A stretch of DNA of 64,000 bases from Toxotes chatareus. Its lineage: Eukaryota > Chordata > Actinopteri > Toxotidae. The stretch lies in NCBI GenBank assembly GCA_016801885.1, contig JAFBJY010000345.1:62001-126000 (forward strand), read 5' to 3'. The notes below the pieces were generated by a model, which was not told the origin of the DNA, searched no databases, and was given only the letters and a program-made list of their open reading frames with translations. A program made the position numbers and the translations under genes. Shown here in pieces: positions 1 to 11,559 of this stretch; positions within the stretch are counted from its first letter, which is position 1; every line of letters begins with the position of its first letter.

Positions 1-780
1 AATCAGTTCACTCTGTGTAGTATCACTCACTTGGAAAGCATGGAAGTGATCATGGAAACAAGTTTCATGCTCAATCAAAACAAAAACACTTTGTGCAAAA
101 TGATTGATGTATTTTGCTGAACAATGGTTCATGTTTTCATCAGTACCAGTGCACACAAAGAGGTCCAACACGATACTCAGCTCCACAGCATTTCACCCAC
201 TGTGTGACAGACGATGGCTTCACAATCAAGGTGAAGAGATGCTGTTATATCTTCAGAAAATCCAGTGTTTCAACTGAACACATTTTAACTGGACCAGACT
301 CAACTGTTTTAAGGACAGGCATTCCCAGTGATAGCTGCTTGATAACCTGCTTGACAGATTCCTCTAAATTTTCAGTTGTATAAAGAACTACAGTATTTGG
401 TTCACCACTCCCCAAAAGCTTGGCTATAACTGAAGCACACACGCCTTTTGTTGTGAGTAGAACCTGAAGGAGCTGCTTCAGTATTTTGGAAATGAGATGA
501 AGTATTTCATCAGTTACAGACTGAGAATTGTTTTACTGTCTCTGTGTCGTTGTTGAAAGGGATCTGTTAGACACACTTGTGTTATCAATGGAGCTGTGGC
601 ATCTTAATGAGATGTCTCCTGAATCCACAATAACTAGAGAGACTTTTACCTGGATACATGGCATGAATTCATTTGAGGTTCCTGAACAAAAGCAACACTA
701 GACAAAGGATGAATTACAGAGGAAACATCTCAACATTTTGCCAAATAAGCTTACTTATGGTTTGTTTAACAGCTTTGCTC
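1..780. other. Unassigned sequence downstream of the minus-strand gene
   Basis: I recognise nothing here with confidence. A 65-codon open frame on the minus strand (245-442) has protein-like composition, but I cannot place it in a family, and it does not match the expected C-terminal continuation of the gene at 785-3170. It could be a decayed exon or chance. Confidence 0.3.
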
Positions 781-784
781 TGAG

Positions 785-3170
785 CTCTTTTTACTCTGTC
801 TGCAAAATGTGTACATGCTGGAGAGAGCGTCATCATACTTCACACTGAAAACAAATGTGACTTGAACAGCTCATCAAAAGCACCAAAGGATGTACATGAC
901 TGACATGACAGAAGCTTTTGTCCAAGACAATATAAAAGGTGAAAACCTGGGTCTTTGAAGTTTCTGTGGCAAGAAGATATGGCTGATGGGTTCCCTCAGT
1001 GGTCAGGAGATGATCCTCAAGGCTTTGGGATGACTGAAACAAGAGAAATATGTTTACAAAATGTGTTTATAAAACTCAGCAACATCTACAGTATTTGGAA
1101 GTTTTGACAAACCTTCTGAAATTTTACCAGATGATCCGTTGTTCCTCCGACGCTGATCTTTGTGGGACGCTTTCTTCCAGCTGGTTGTGGAGTGAGAAGA
1201 TGAAGCAGCACCAGAAGAGAAGCCATGTTGCTGTCCCACTCTGGGGACAATAAAACACAATAAACTGATGACTGTTGGACGACTCACATAACTGCATTAC
1301 TATTCTGATGATAACTGTACCTGCTTCATCAGCAGTGTCAGATCCTTCATTCAGGGCAGCTTTCAGTTGTTGTTTTAAGAGAGACGTCTCTTTCAGGTTC
1401 CTGCCTCCTTGATAACTTTATCTTTAAAACTGCTGTTCCATTTTTCAAGGAACCTTGAAGCAACCTCTGCTCCAAACATCAGTGAGAAGTCTGGCAAAAT
1501 CTAAATAAAAAGAGAAAAACAACATTTTCAAATGTTTAAAATAAACCAATATTTTTTAGTTAAAAATATATATATAATACTAACCAGTCCCATGACATCC
1601 CAGAAACATGGAAACATGTGTAATACATCAGCTGACCACTGTGGGTCATGAAGAATCTCTGCTGACGGTAGTAGAAGGTTTCTCTCATCTTCTGGAAAAC
1701 TAAGTCAGGATCAGTTGTGTGGTGAAGGAGAGATATGGCTTCCATGCATTCATCTCTGATTGGCTGATCATCATATGTTCTGGATGATGTGGGACCTCCT
1801 TTTAGCTCCACTCTACTCTGGGATGAAGAGGTGGTTCTAGATTTGTCTTCATGCGCCACTCAAGAAAGGGTTAGGGCCTTTGTTGCTTTGAATATCATAG
1901 AAGTTTTCCTGAAAGAAAAAAGCTGCCTCAAGAACAAATACTGTTTGTTGCTTATATGCAAACAAGGGAGTTAAACTTAAATATTACTTTTGGAGTATGG
2001 GTCTTTCAAAGATGGGGAAAGTGAAACAATCCAGAGGGCATGAAACTCTTTTGTTGCTTTACTGCAGCTCTACTGCAAGTGAGAAAAAATCTCTATATTT
2101 TTTATATACATATTTTTCCTTCTTTTCCATGCATGTGAGCGACAGTAATATTAACCAGTAACGTGTGGTGGAATATTTCAAACTTCCAGTCTCTTCATAC
2201 TCTTTAATCACAGTCATCTCTGCTGGTTTTGAAGTAAGAATTTGCTCCACATTCTAAAAAAAAACATTATAAACATATTTACAACTACACTTAGATCTAT
2301 GTTGTAAGCAAATACATTTATCTAGTACCTGTACATGTTATTTTTTAGGAATTATGTCTAATTAATAATGATTAAAATCTAGTTGTATACAGGTTGCAAG
2401 GACACTGTCCATCAAAGGCTGGCATCCAGAATCACTTGTGTCTCTGCTTAAAGTGCTTGAGACTGACAGTGTATCTGTCAGACTTGGAGAGGAGGAGCCT
2501 TCACACCCTTGCTGCAGGACACTTAGATCTGAAGATCACACACACACAAGTATAAGGCAAATAAAATCTAAAGTCCAGCACATTAAAACTATATCACAGA
2601 CCTGGCTGGATATTACCTGTCTCAAGACAAAACATTACCATTACCTATAACTCTGCTTACCACAAGTAGTGAGGGTCACATATTCTGTCAGGTCTGAACG
2701 ATCAGCCAGGTTCATAGATGCTTCAGTAGATGGGAGGTCTGAAATGCAGACAACACATACAGCTTAATATGAACTGATTAAATACTGTACTTTGGAATTC
2801 TTATCATCCACTTCTCACAATCACATATTTTTGTCTGTGTCAAGATACAAATCTCTCAAAATATAAGTGCAGCAAAATATGAATTTTTAAATGTCCTACC
2901 ATCATCACTGTAGATGAAAAACACAGATCTTTGAAACATCCTCATCCACCTCTGCTCCCTGTTGATCTGTGACTTTCAGTGTTGTAGTCTCTGGGATAAG
3001 AAACTTCTGCTGGACTATACCATAACAACTCCACCTTACAACATGTTTACATCTTTATTCATTTAATACTAAACATCTGACTGACCTGCACTGAGAAAAT
3101 CTGAGAAGCAAGCCTCTTCCAGTTTAATGTATGTCTTCTTCCCTCCATGTTGTACTACTTTGATCAACAT
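785..3170 (-). CDS. SAMD3-like fish family gene, nine-exon model with frame breaks
   Basis: Splice-bounded exons, read on the minus strand: 3170-3086 (ATG; starts MLIKVVQHGGKKTYI and resembles a PB1-like domain), 3009-2900, 2738-2661, 2528-2391 (Ser/Thr-rich linker), about 2253-2064, 1908-1585, 1500-1321, 1240-1113 and 1033 to about 785. Most borders show clear AG and GT sites. Recognisable blocks are KVTDQQGAEVDEDV, NFYD and LEWRMKT, DECMEAISLLHHTTD, LVKFQKV, and QPYLLATET followed by TFYIVLD. From memory these match the multi-copy fish proteins named sterile alpha motif domain-containing protein 3-like; no SAM domain is visible here and the function is unknown. One-base frame changes occur in exon 2, in the 2064-2253 exon, twice in exon 6, twice in exon 7 (a compensating pair near 1399 and 1373), and in the last exon. 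It is either a recent pseudogene or a gene carrying assembly indels. Confidence 0.6.
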
Positions 3171-3761
3171 GTTGGTTTGACATAAAGGAAGAAAATGTCA
3201 TATGTCTGAGAATAACATGTTCAAGTTAAAGTTTATCCCAACTACACACTGTTAAAATACATCGTTTCTCACCGCTGTTCAAAACAGCAAGGCTACAGTT
3301 TATAAGCTCAACTGTTAGCATGCTAGCCAAAACTGACTTTTCAGCTGCGTCTGCGCCCGTTGAGCCGAAATTATTCTCTTAAAACACCGACATGCGGGTT
3401 GCATTGTTGGATGGTTATTTCCAAAACAGTATTAATTACCTTCAAGATGCGCGTCGTCATTAATTTGTGAAGCTTATCAAACAGTTTGTCATTACCGTCA
3501 TACAGACACATCACACGCCACAGACAGTATGGCCGACATTAACGTTTGAGTGAAAGCTAACAGCTCCACAATGGCAGCTAAGGACAGTTAGCTAACTAAT
3601 GCTGCGGGAGCTACTTGCTCTAAATAATGGAGTAAAAGCAATGGGGTTACGTTCAACATCAAGTTCGCAGTCATTAGCGGTACTATGTAAGTAGATAAAG
3701 TGAGAACAATGACAAAATATCACGCATTTAAAGTACTTTCTGATAAAAATCATGCTCTTAC

Positions 3762-3850
3762 CAGCCTTGTGACGACGTTCCTTGTGCTGCTCATGCCGCG
3801 ATAAAATGCGTCGTGAACTCCAGGGTCAGAGTTAAAACCAGATCCTGAAC
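3762..3850 (-). promoter_or_regulatory. Possible 5' untranslated exon and start region of the SAMD3-like gene
   Basis: On the minus strand the sequence CACAAGGCTG is followed by GTAAGAGC, a strong splice donor at 3761-3760, upstream of the first coding exon. The surrounding 3330-3850 is richer in CpG than its neighbours, as expected near a vertebrate transcription start. No TATA box is evident. The upstream limit is arbitrary. Confidence 0.35.
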
Positions 3851-4194
3851 ACCAGGGAATAAACTCCAAAATTCAGCTCGGCCTGGGTGTACGCCTTAAC
3901 ACAAACTGTAGTCAGAGTTATAAAATAAACTCCACAAATGTAACTCTTTCACACTTTTTTGCCTGACTCCAGATTTTAGTACTTTGTGAATTTGCTGTGT
4001 GTTAGTACATGTAGTTGTGTACAGTTCAGCTGCTGCTGTCCTTGGTGCTGAATTCACCAACCCAGCTGAATGGTCCTGAGTGATTATTGTTGTAATTCAT
4101 TTGGTATTTTTGAGAAGATTGAATATCATTAGTATGGGTTATGTTTTGGTTAGAGTTAGGCTTTCAGTTATGATGGTTAAGGTTATGTTAGATT
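3851..4194. other. Intergenic, nothing recognised
   Basis: No coding signal, splice-bounded exon or known repeat was recognised here. It lies between the start of the minus-strand gene and the first microsatellite. Confidence 0.4.
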
Positions 4195-4197
4195 TTC

Positions 4198-4246
<49 letters not shown>
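4195..4246. repeat. Microsatellite (GT)n(GA)n
   Basis: A short GT run is followed by about 17 GA units, directly in front of the dispersed repeat that follows. The three other copies of that repeat also have a dinucleotide tract at this point. Confidence 0.9.
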
Positions 4247-4247
<1 letters not shown>

Positions 4248-5000
4248 TTTGTCCTTTGATGCCTTTGATGTATCAACATTCTACAGTCTGATGTCACAGG
4301 CTGCAGTAAGTGGACACACAGCCAGAGACAAGTTCAGAAGTCAAACAGGAGCAGAAACAGTTGGACTGGACAGGACTTCCTCATGATTTAGGAAGAAAGA
4401 AGCACTCAGATATTTCTGCACAATTATTGACAAGGAAGGGAGGAGCTACTGCTGTTACAAGGACAAGAGGAAACTACAGGAAAGTCCAGATCAGCTCCAA
4501 GGTTTTCAGTAAGTCAAAACTTTTTTAGTTGATGTCAGTGTTTCAGTTCAGTGGGATGTGTTTGTTAAATTGACATGATGTCTAATCACAGAACTTCAGC
4601 CCAAAGGTTTCAGTACATGTTCAGTTTATTTATGCTGATTGTATCTGTGAGATTTTCTATTGTCAACTTTATGCATTATGGTTTGTGTTAAAGGAAAGGT
4701 GCCTATTTTTCAAGTTTATCTTTTAAACTTCAAATGTTCAAAAACATTCACATGCTTTTATGTAAATTGAAATCATTTGTGGTTGTTGCTTTGGATCCTC
4801 CTAAATGATGGAGCATAAAATCCACAGTCCATGTCCTGTGTAAAAGGGACGTCCAAAGTTCAAAAGAAGCAAACATGAGGCTTCAGCAGTCTGACTTATA
4901 TAGTTGAAACAGGCGTCCTCCAAGTCTTTTTTATCATTTATGTTGAAGATCAACCACCAGTGCTTTGCATGTGGAACAGTAGTTTGCCTGCAGCCACAGA
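4247..5000 (+). repeat. Dispersed repeat R, copy 1 (contains an 80-codon open frame)
   Basis: The core (4247-4630) recurs at 9836-10140 on the plus strand and at 34437-34712 and 38285-38683 on the minus strand. The flank 4790-5000 also recurs near 38200-38290 and 34050-34140. The core holds an open frame read from GTG at 4310 (DTQPETSSEVKQEQ onwards) that ends at a consensus splice donor, TTTTCA followed by GTAAGT, near 4510. The frame has no ATG and matches no family I know. It could be an exon captured by a non-autonomous element, or a multicopy real exon. Confidence 0.7.
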
Positions 5001-5059
5001 TCCAGACTCTGCAGTTAGTAACATAGATTAATGGGATATGAATGTGTACAGATGGAGAG

Positions 5060-5389
5060 GAGAGGAGGACAGAGGAAATCAGTGCATCATGTGAAGTCTT
5101 CCAGCAGTGTAGACCTATAGCAGCATAACTAGTGGCTCATTCAGGAAAGCCTTACTCAGCTCTGACTATAAGGTTCATCAAAAGGGAAAGTTTGAAGCCT
5201 CCTCTTAAACATGGAGAGGGGCGTCTGCCTCCAAGAGCCAAACTAGTAGATGGTTCCACAGTAGAGGAGCCTGATATCTGAGGCTCTGCCTCCCATTCTC
5301 TCTATTGGAGACTTTAGGAACCACAAGTAAAACCTGCATTCTGGGAACACAATGTTCCAGGGTAGTAGGGGATGGCTGCACTGCTGCTG
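5060..5389. repeat. Common teleost dispersed repeat fragment
   Basis: The stretch containing GGTTCCACAGTAGAGGAGCC, the following GGCTCTGCCTCCCATTCT and GGAACCACAAGTAA resembles a dispersed sequence I recall from many fish genomes, thought to derive from a retroelement. Minus-strand open frames here are shadows. Family assignment is from memory only. Confidence 0.45.
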
Positions 5390-5700
5390 TGACCCGGCTT
5401 GGTAACACAGCCGGCCATTGCCAACTCTTAACATCCTCCTCTCCTTAGCTGTGTCTTCAGTAGCTAAACTTGTGTATCTATGCTGAAGATTAGAGAGAAA
5501 GCTCCGTTCTAAAACGTCTCTCTGTTTTCAGCTCTCAGGATGTTTGCAGCTTCTCCCTCAGTCTCTACAGTTTGGAGTTTAGTCTCACTCCTGTGCTCTT
5601 GTTTGTACTGTGGGATATCAGCCTTATGTCACTGTTTACTGATCAGTTACAGCCATATCAGAGCTGTGTTATGTTACTGATGATGTAAACCAAACTTTTC
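5390..5700 (+). repeat. Distal part of dispersed repeat R, copy 1
   Basis: This block, with TTGCCAACTCTTAACATCC, TAGCTGTGTCTTCAGT and GATATCAGCCTTATGTCACT, is matched in reverse complement by 33150-33430. Repeat R therefore extends about 1.5 kb, with the 5060-5389 segment present in this copy but not in the copy at 33-34.7 kb. Confidence 0.6.
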
Positions 5701-5789
5701 CTGCTTAGCTGGGAAAAGTTGTAGGAATATTGATTGTAGTTATCAGTGCTTGCCTCGGGTCCTCGTTAGCCTACCACCACATGATGAGG

Positions 5790-5805
5790 GCACTCTATAA
5801 AAGGG
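5790..5805 (+). promoter_or_regulatory. TATA-box-like element
   Basis: CTCTATAAAAGGGTG is a good match to a TATA box. Polyadenylation-type AATAAA motifs follow at about 6944 and 6993. The block between could be a retroelement LTR or an unrecognised transcription unit; neither terminal repeats nor a credible reading frame was found. Confidence 0.35.
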
Positions 5806-7555
5806 TGTTGTGGCCATCTTGACCCTCTCTTGCTCCTGGCTCCGAGGTTGCTGCTAGCCTCCACTGTTGCTGAGTGGACACGCTCAGCTTCTCTCTCCCT
5901 CAGGTGATCACACGTAGCCTGATCGAGAATTATTTGCCAGCTGCTTTGTCCTGCACGGAGAAGAAATACTGCTGCTTTGCCTTGTTCTACCTTACTGGGT
6001 GTTTCTGCCATGCGGTTGTCCGCTGCAGTTCTGCCGGTCGCTCAGGCGCTCGGTGTTGCTGCCGTCGGGCTGCGCGAGGTGAACAACGCAATCACCCCCC
6101 CTACCTACGCAGTATTGAATGGGCAGTTTGTTTTGCCTTGGGCCTGGACTTTTAAAAATTGAATGAATACACGGTGGGGTTGCTCTTTATTTAATGCTCC
6201 TATTTCCTTTGTTGCATTTAGTTAAAATAGGTTTTGAGTTATTGTTTTGATTATTTTCTTTTCTTTATAGCTTTGTCTCTGTTAGGTTAGGTTATTTGGT
6301 TTATTAAATATTCTGTTTAACTAGGTCCTGTGCTGGTTTGTTTTTCTTTTCTTTCTTTTCTTGTTTAATTTTTTTGACGTTCTGTGATTCAATTAGCCCT
6401 GATATTCAGTTGGATTTTGTTTTTTTTGTTTCTTGACAGTTTCTTTTGCTTGTGACAAGAATTTTATGTTATGTTTAGTTACTGATATTCTTAGTGCTTT
6501 GATTAATTTGTAAGCATTGATTTATTGTTTTCTTTTGTTAGTATTTGTATATTGGTCATTTGTTTTCCTGTGTTGGGAGTGACCCCACTAATTTTATTTC
6601 CTTGTCCCCTTTTCAGTGGCTGAGAGCTGAAGGTGGTGGCGGTCGTGGTGCCGGGTGGTGGTTTCCCCCTCTTTCCTGTGTCATGTTCCTCCTCTGGTCC
6701 TGGGTTCCTTTAACTACGTGTGCGTGGGTGTGTGTGGCTGTCATGTGTGGCTGGGGTGATAATTTTTGTATATTATTAGGGATCCCTCACCCCTCTCCTC
6801 GAGCTGACCCCCTGGTAAGCCTCAGCTCTGATAGGGTCTCCCCTTTCCCTCACGTCCCCTGTGTGAATGGTGTTTTATAGCATTTTAATACTCTGTGTGT
6901 GAATGGTGTTTTATAATGTTTAAAGACATACTGAAGTTATTTTGAAATAAAGTATATTAATTATTGCTCTGGAACCACGTCTCTGCCCGTTGTAAAATAA
7001 ACCTGGGTGCCTTGGAGTTGGTACAGTTGACTAAAACTATTTCCTTGGGCTTAAATTCCCAAGGTGGTGTTGTCTGGCTTTGTAGGTTGCTCTTAGTTGG
7101 GTGTTGTAGTGATCGACACCCTCCACTATCTGCTACAACCCCTATTATCATCTATCTCATCTCCCTCGCTCGCCACACTCAGATCAACAACTTCATTTGC
7201 TGTGCAGTAAAGTGGAAAAACACTTTTTTCACTGTTCCAGCACAGTTTGAGTGTTAGTGACCATTCATATCATGACTTGATGTGACTACAACCAACACAA
7301 TGGAAAATCCTGTTTCTATCTCTAACACTGAAATATCACATTCAGTGTGCAGCTCACACTGTTGGTGGTTGGCGTCTTCAGACTCCCTGAAAGCTGACAT
7401 ACAGTATTAGTTGAAGAAGGTAGTATTTTTATTTTGGATGAAACACATCCAGGTGTATCACTGTCCCTGTATAATGTGCTGACTTCAAAAATTAAATTCC
7501 TAAACCATCACTGAAGTTCATTGTGCAGAAGTGACTGTTACATGTCCAGGCTCCA
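5806..7555. other. T- and GT-rich sequence without recognised genes
   Basis: The open frames in this stretch (for example 6545-6880 and 6964-7257) do not resemble known proteins and look like chance. The T/GT-rich composition followed by AATAAA motifs would fit a retroelement 3' or LTR region, but no diagnostic terminus was seen. Confidence 0.4.
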
Positions 7556-7559
7556 CAGT

Positions 7560-7790
7560 ATACCATGGACCTTCTGCACCCCCACACCATGAGCTGATCT
7601 CTTAGGTCAGGACTTTCTAAATGTACCTCAGACATGTTTTAAGACTCAGGAAGATTGTGCTTTCCAGTTTGCAGCCTCTAAACTTTGGAATAATCTCCCA
7701 GTAAGTCTGAGGTGTGTGGACTCTGTGGACTCTTTCACAAAGCAGATACAAATCCATCTGTTCAGACAGGTTTTTAGGTAACGTAGTATT
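7560..7790 (+). mobile_element. LINE (L2-like) ORF2 C-terminal fragment
   Basis: The plus strand encodes the end of a fish non-LTR retrotransposon ORF2: residues ASKLWNNLP, then SLRCVDSVDSF, then HLFRQVF, in roughly one frame. This FxxxSKxLWNxLPxxLR pattern is the usual C-terminus of L2-type LINEs in teleosts. No endonuclease or reverse transcriptase precedes it, so it is a 5'-truncated copy, which is typical of LINE insertion. Confidence 0.7.
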
Positions 7791-9540
7791 TTCTGTTTAC
7801 ACTTGTGTTCTATATCTGCTCCTCTCTTGTATTTTATCTGCTGTTCTTATTGTTTTATTTATTTGTTTCTCTCTTTTGACTGTGAAGCAGTGTGTGACTA
7901 GATTAGAGCCTTTGTGGAGGCAGAGTGATGAGTCTGTGCTTTAAATGACAACTGGGATTGTGGCCAAAAACTTCTTAGCTAAAAATACAAAACGCTGCTT
8001 CATCCTTGATAGACTTGATAATGAGTTCACGATGAAACTAATCTCACTTAAGGTCTCAATCATTGTTCTCCTTCAAATCTTATACCAACAGCCTGTAAAA
8101 GAAACAGTGTTCTCCTGTTGGCTTTTTAATTAGGTATTGAATTTAATGTTTTATCAGTGATATGATTGTCAGTTGTTAATGTGAATCACAGTATGTTGCC
8201 TCTTAAATACAGTCACAGCAGTGTTTGTCCTTCAGAGCTGTGCAGAGGCTGAACTGGGCTGTGTCTCTCTTTGTCAGAGTGAGGTGTAAAGGTGCTCTCA
8301 TGAGTGTTTGTCTGCTGACTGCTGGTAGAAATGAGTGTAAAGTGTCTTTCTGTCTCCTGTCAGTCCATAATAAGTCCTCCTTCAAGGACTCCAGGACTGG
8401 TTTCAGAGGGTTCTTCATCTCTCTCTGCTCTCTGTGCTTTGCACCACCTACATTCCAACTTTGAGAAGAGTTTTTATCCATCAGATCTTTGTTTTTTCAT
8501 CAATACAGTAATGTGCTCTTTCCTCACACTCTGGTTTTCCTGTGACTTTGCAGTAGACATTATTTTCTGTCTTCACCTCTTTATTGAAAGTGAGGAGTGA
8601 TATTCACTATCTCTCCATTGCCACAGACAGTTTTAGTTGTTGTTTCTGCAACAGATCAGCTGCTGCACAGAGAATCATTTTGACTCATGTTTCTTTTAGA
8701 TCTCGTTCAACTTATCTTGTGCTGTTAGACCTTAAATCCACAGAGTCTTGCTGTATGTTGGTCTCTTCTCTGCATCACACTGAGATAACAGTTACACCTG
8801 TCACCTGAATCAAGTAGGAAGCTGATGGTGAAAGTTAAAGCTGACACTATATCATCATGTTCTGGGAGTAGAAGCTGTAAAATAACCAGGCTGGATGGAA
8901 GGAGGAAGCATTTTTTCCCTCCAACATTATTTCATCATTATTTTCAGTTACTGGTATTTTCTCAGTCTGGGTCCAGAAACAAAACTTTCTTTGTTTACTA
9001 CAATGACTTTAAGGTGATTCTTCATCTGTTTGTAAGTTTGTGTTTTAATTGTATTTCTTTTATTTCTCTCTCTTCTGTTGTGGGGCTCCTGTCTCCTGAT
9101 CTCCTTCATCCTGGATCTTCTTCTTCAGATCCTAAAACAATGACTTATTTTTATGCTGGTGTGAGTTTACATGCAAGTGTGTTTGTTACCTGTGAATCAC
9201 GTTGTGGTTAAGTTTGTGTTTGGGAGATTTCCTCCATGTGTTTATGGAAACAGATGAAGGTATCAGGTCATCCCATTATTTGATGATCTCTACCTGTTAA
9301 ACCATCCAAAGCAGCTCTGCAGTGTTTCCATCTGTGTTCATGTTGCTGTTTGAGGGTTAAGACTTGGTTTCAGGGTTAGAATTGGGTTTTGGTTAGGGTT
9401 AGGGTAAGGACTAGGGAATGCATTATGTCAGCAAGTGTCCTCACAAAGATATAAGTACCAGTATGTGTGTGTGTGAGTGTGTGTGTGTTTGTCCTTTGAT
9501 GCCTTTGATGTTTCCATGTCTGCTCATGTTGATGCGTGGA
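7791..9540. other. Intergenic, nothing recognised
   Basis: Several open frames of 60-128 codons (for example 8225-8464 and 8825-9211) have no recognisable motif and overlap one another in different frames. A TTAGGG-like GTTAGGGTTAGGGTAAGG patch lies near 9395; it is too short to be telomeric. Confidence 0.4.
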
Positions 9541-9702
9541 GTGTCATGAATTGATGTAGTGTCAGTTAAACCTTGCTGAAAATCATTGGTACATGTGCTG
9601 AGTTTGACATTGAGGAAACTTGATTTCACTTCAGCTCTGGTGGTAAAACACTCTGCATTTTTAGCATATGAGGTAACTTTTAATAATAATAAGCAACATC
9701 TA

Positions 9703-9752
<50 letters not shown>

Positions 9753-10140
9753 CGTGTGTGTGAGCGTGTTTAATAATAATAATAATAATAATAATACATC
9801 AAATTTATATAGCGCTTTTCCGGGTGCTCAAAGACGTTTGTCCTTTGATGCCTTCGATGTATCAACATTCTACAGCCTGATGTCACAGGCTGCAGTAAGT
9901 GGACACACAGCCAGAGACAAGTTCAGAAGTCAAACAGGAGCAGAAACAGTTGGACTGGACAGGACTTGCTCATGATTTAGGAAGAAAGAAGCACTCAGAT
10001 ATTTCTGCACAATTATTGACAAGGAAGGGAGGAGCTACTGCTGTTACAAGGACAAGAGGAAACTACAGGAAAGTCCAGATCACCTCCAAGGTTTTCAGTA
10101 AGTCAGTACATGCTGGTAGCTCATGTCAATGTCTAGTTTA
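9541..10140 (+). repeat. Dispersed repeat R, copy 2
   Basis: The core at 9836-10105 carries the same open frame as copy 1 (from GTG at 9899), with LAHDLGRKKHSDISAQLL and a consensus donor after KVF. The 5' part, 9541-9690, matches 38800-38940 in reverse complement, so the element extends beyond the internal microsatellite. It also has an AAT-rich insertion and the phrase TTTATATAGCGCTTTTC, common at fish retroelement ends. Confidence 0.7.
9707..9798. repeat. Microsatellites (TG)n and (AAT)n
   Basis: A run of TG units with two AGCG interruptions passes into about nine AAT units, inside repeat R copy 2. Confidence 0.9.
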
Positions 10141-10192
10141 GAAGTTTTTTTTTGTGGGATGTTTTGTTCAGATGATTTGTTTGTTAATTTGG

Positions 10193-10216
10193 GCACACAC
10201 ACACACACACACACAA
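10193..10216. repeat. Microsatellite (CA)n
   Basis: About twelve uninterrupted CA units just downstream of repeat R copy 2. Confidence 0.9.
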
Positions 10217-10389
10217 AAGCAGTTGTTACCAGGAAAAAAATGAGATGAAACAGAAAGACAAGTTGTTGGTAAACAAGAGAATATTTTTTCTTTTCTCTTC
10301 TGAATCTTTTAAAACACTGGAGTGAACACCTTATATCAGTTGTGTCAAATGTGTGAACACTGTTACTAAAATAGAGGATGTTAAGGGTT

Positions 10390-11010
10390 AGTTCAGGGTT
10401 CCTCCTCCTTCCTTTTGTGTCCTGTGTATCCCCTGCCTTGTGTGGGTTGTTTGTCCTCGTTTGTCTGTTTGGTCTGGTGTGTGTATGTGTGTGGCTCTCT
10501 CGCTAGGATGGAGTGTGGGGACGTCCGTTCCCTAATTGACACAGCTGTCCTGAGTCAAGCATCAGCCTTCCACCTCCGACTGGTGATTTAAACCAGCTCT
10601 GCAGTCCTGTCGTCGCCAGTTAAATCAGACCACGTCCCTGGTAGACACGTTGGCTCAGAAAAGTTTTGTACTAGTTATTTACCGTGTTTGATTCCAGCCA
10701 TCATCCCTATTCTCATCTTGTCCTCGTCTCGTTCTGTAGGATCACCTGTCCATTCTGCACCGCCTGAAATATCATTATCATATCATCATATCATCCCCGG
10801 ACTCCTGCCTCCTTCCCACGCTCCATCGACCATTCCATCCATATCATTCCACTACGGACTTCGCCTTGCCTCAGCTGAGAGCAGCCACACTTCCCCTCAC
10901 CACGCCGTAATTCCAATAAAGACTGTACACAGCACCTTCTTGTCTCTGAGTCTGCATTTGGGTCTTGCCTGTTACTTGGCCGCTTCCCACGCCGCCACAT
11001 CAGAGGAAAC
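10390..11010 (+). mobile_element. LTR-like block (gypsy-type, tentative)
   Basis: The layout resembles a fish gypsy LTR: a GT-rich start, a pyrimidine-rich central part, AATAAAGACTGT at about 10915, then TTGTCTCTGAGTCTGCATTTGGGTC. The last phrase is common near the 3' end of teleost gypsy LTRs, from memory. No second LTR, primer-binding site or gag/pol frame was found, so it would be a solo LTR. Open frames on both strands here look like shadows. Confidence 0.4.
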
Positions 11011-11559
11011 ATAGACTGTGTAACTGAGAAGTATTTCCAGCAAATGAATATCATCAGATGAGGAGCTGGGAAATGGAGGAACATGACAGATGATGCTTGA
11101 AAAAATATACTGCTGTAGGAAACAAAGGAAACAAGAGAAGAAGCTTTTACAAAAACAAGCTGATTTAACTGTTCATGCTGATGCTGATGTGCATCTCTCC
11201 TCTCTACTTTTACTACTCTGGGTTTCAGTTACATGGAAAGTGGAGTCCAGAATATGAGGCTGATGCTCTGATTTAACAGGAATCCACTATGGCTGCTGAA
11301 TGAATTTGCCATGGTCACTTGTTGTTTTAATGAAATGTTCGACTGATAACTGAGGAAATATATGACACACATTGGTAAGAAATATTTTCAGCAGTCAGTG
11401 TGTGTCTGTTTAAGTATTTGTGTCTAACACATGACTGTCAGAGAGAGAGAGAGAGAGACTGCAGGTGAGGCAGAGGTGGAGGGTGAAACATAAGAGAGAG
11501 AAAGTGCAAAGGTTCATTTGAAAATATGTTAAAAAAAAAAGTGGTCAAAGTCAACAGCA

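Noticed and set aside
4201..4386. Open frame starting in the microsatellite as a coding gene
   Set aside because: It begins in GT/GA repeats and runs through the repeat in a different frame from the one conserved among copies.
9395..9412. TTAGGG-like repeats as an interstitial telomere
   Set aside because: Only two or three imperfect units; too short and degenerate to call.
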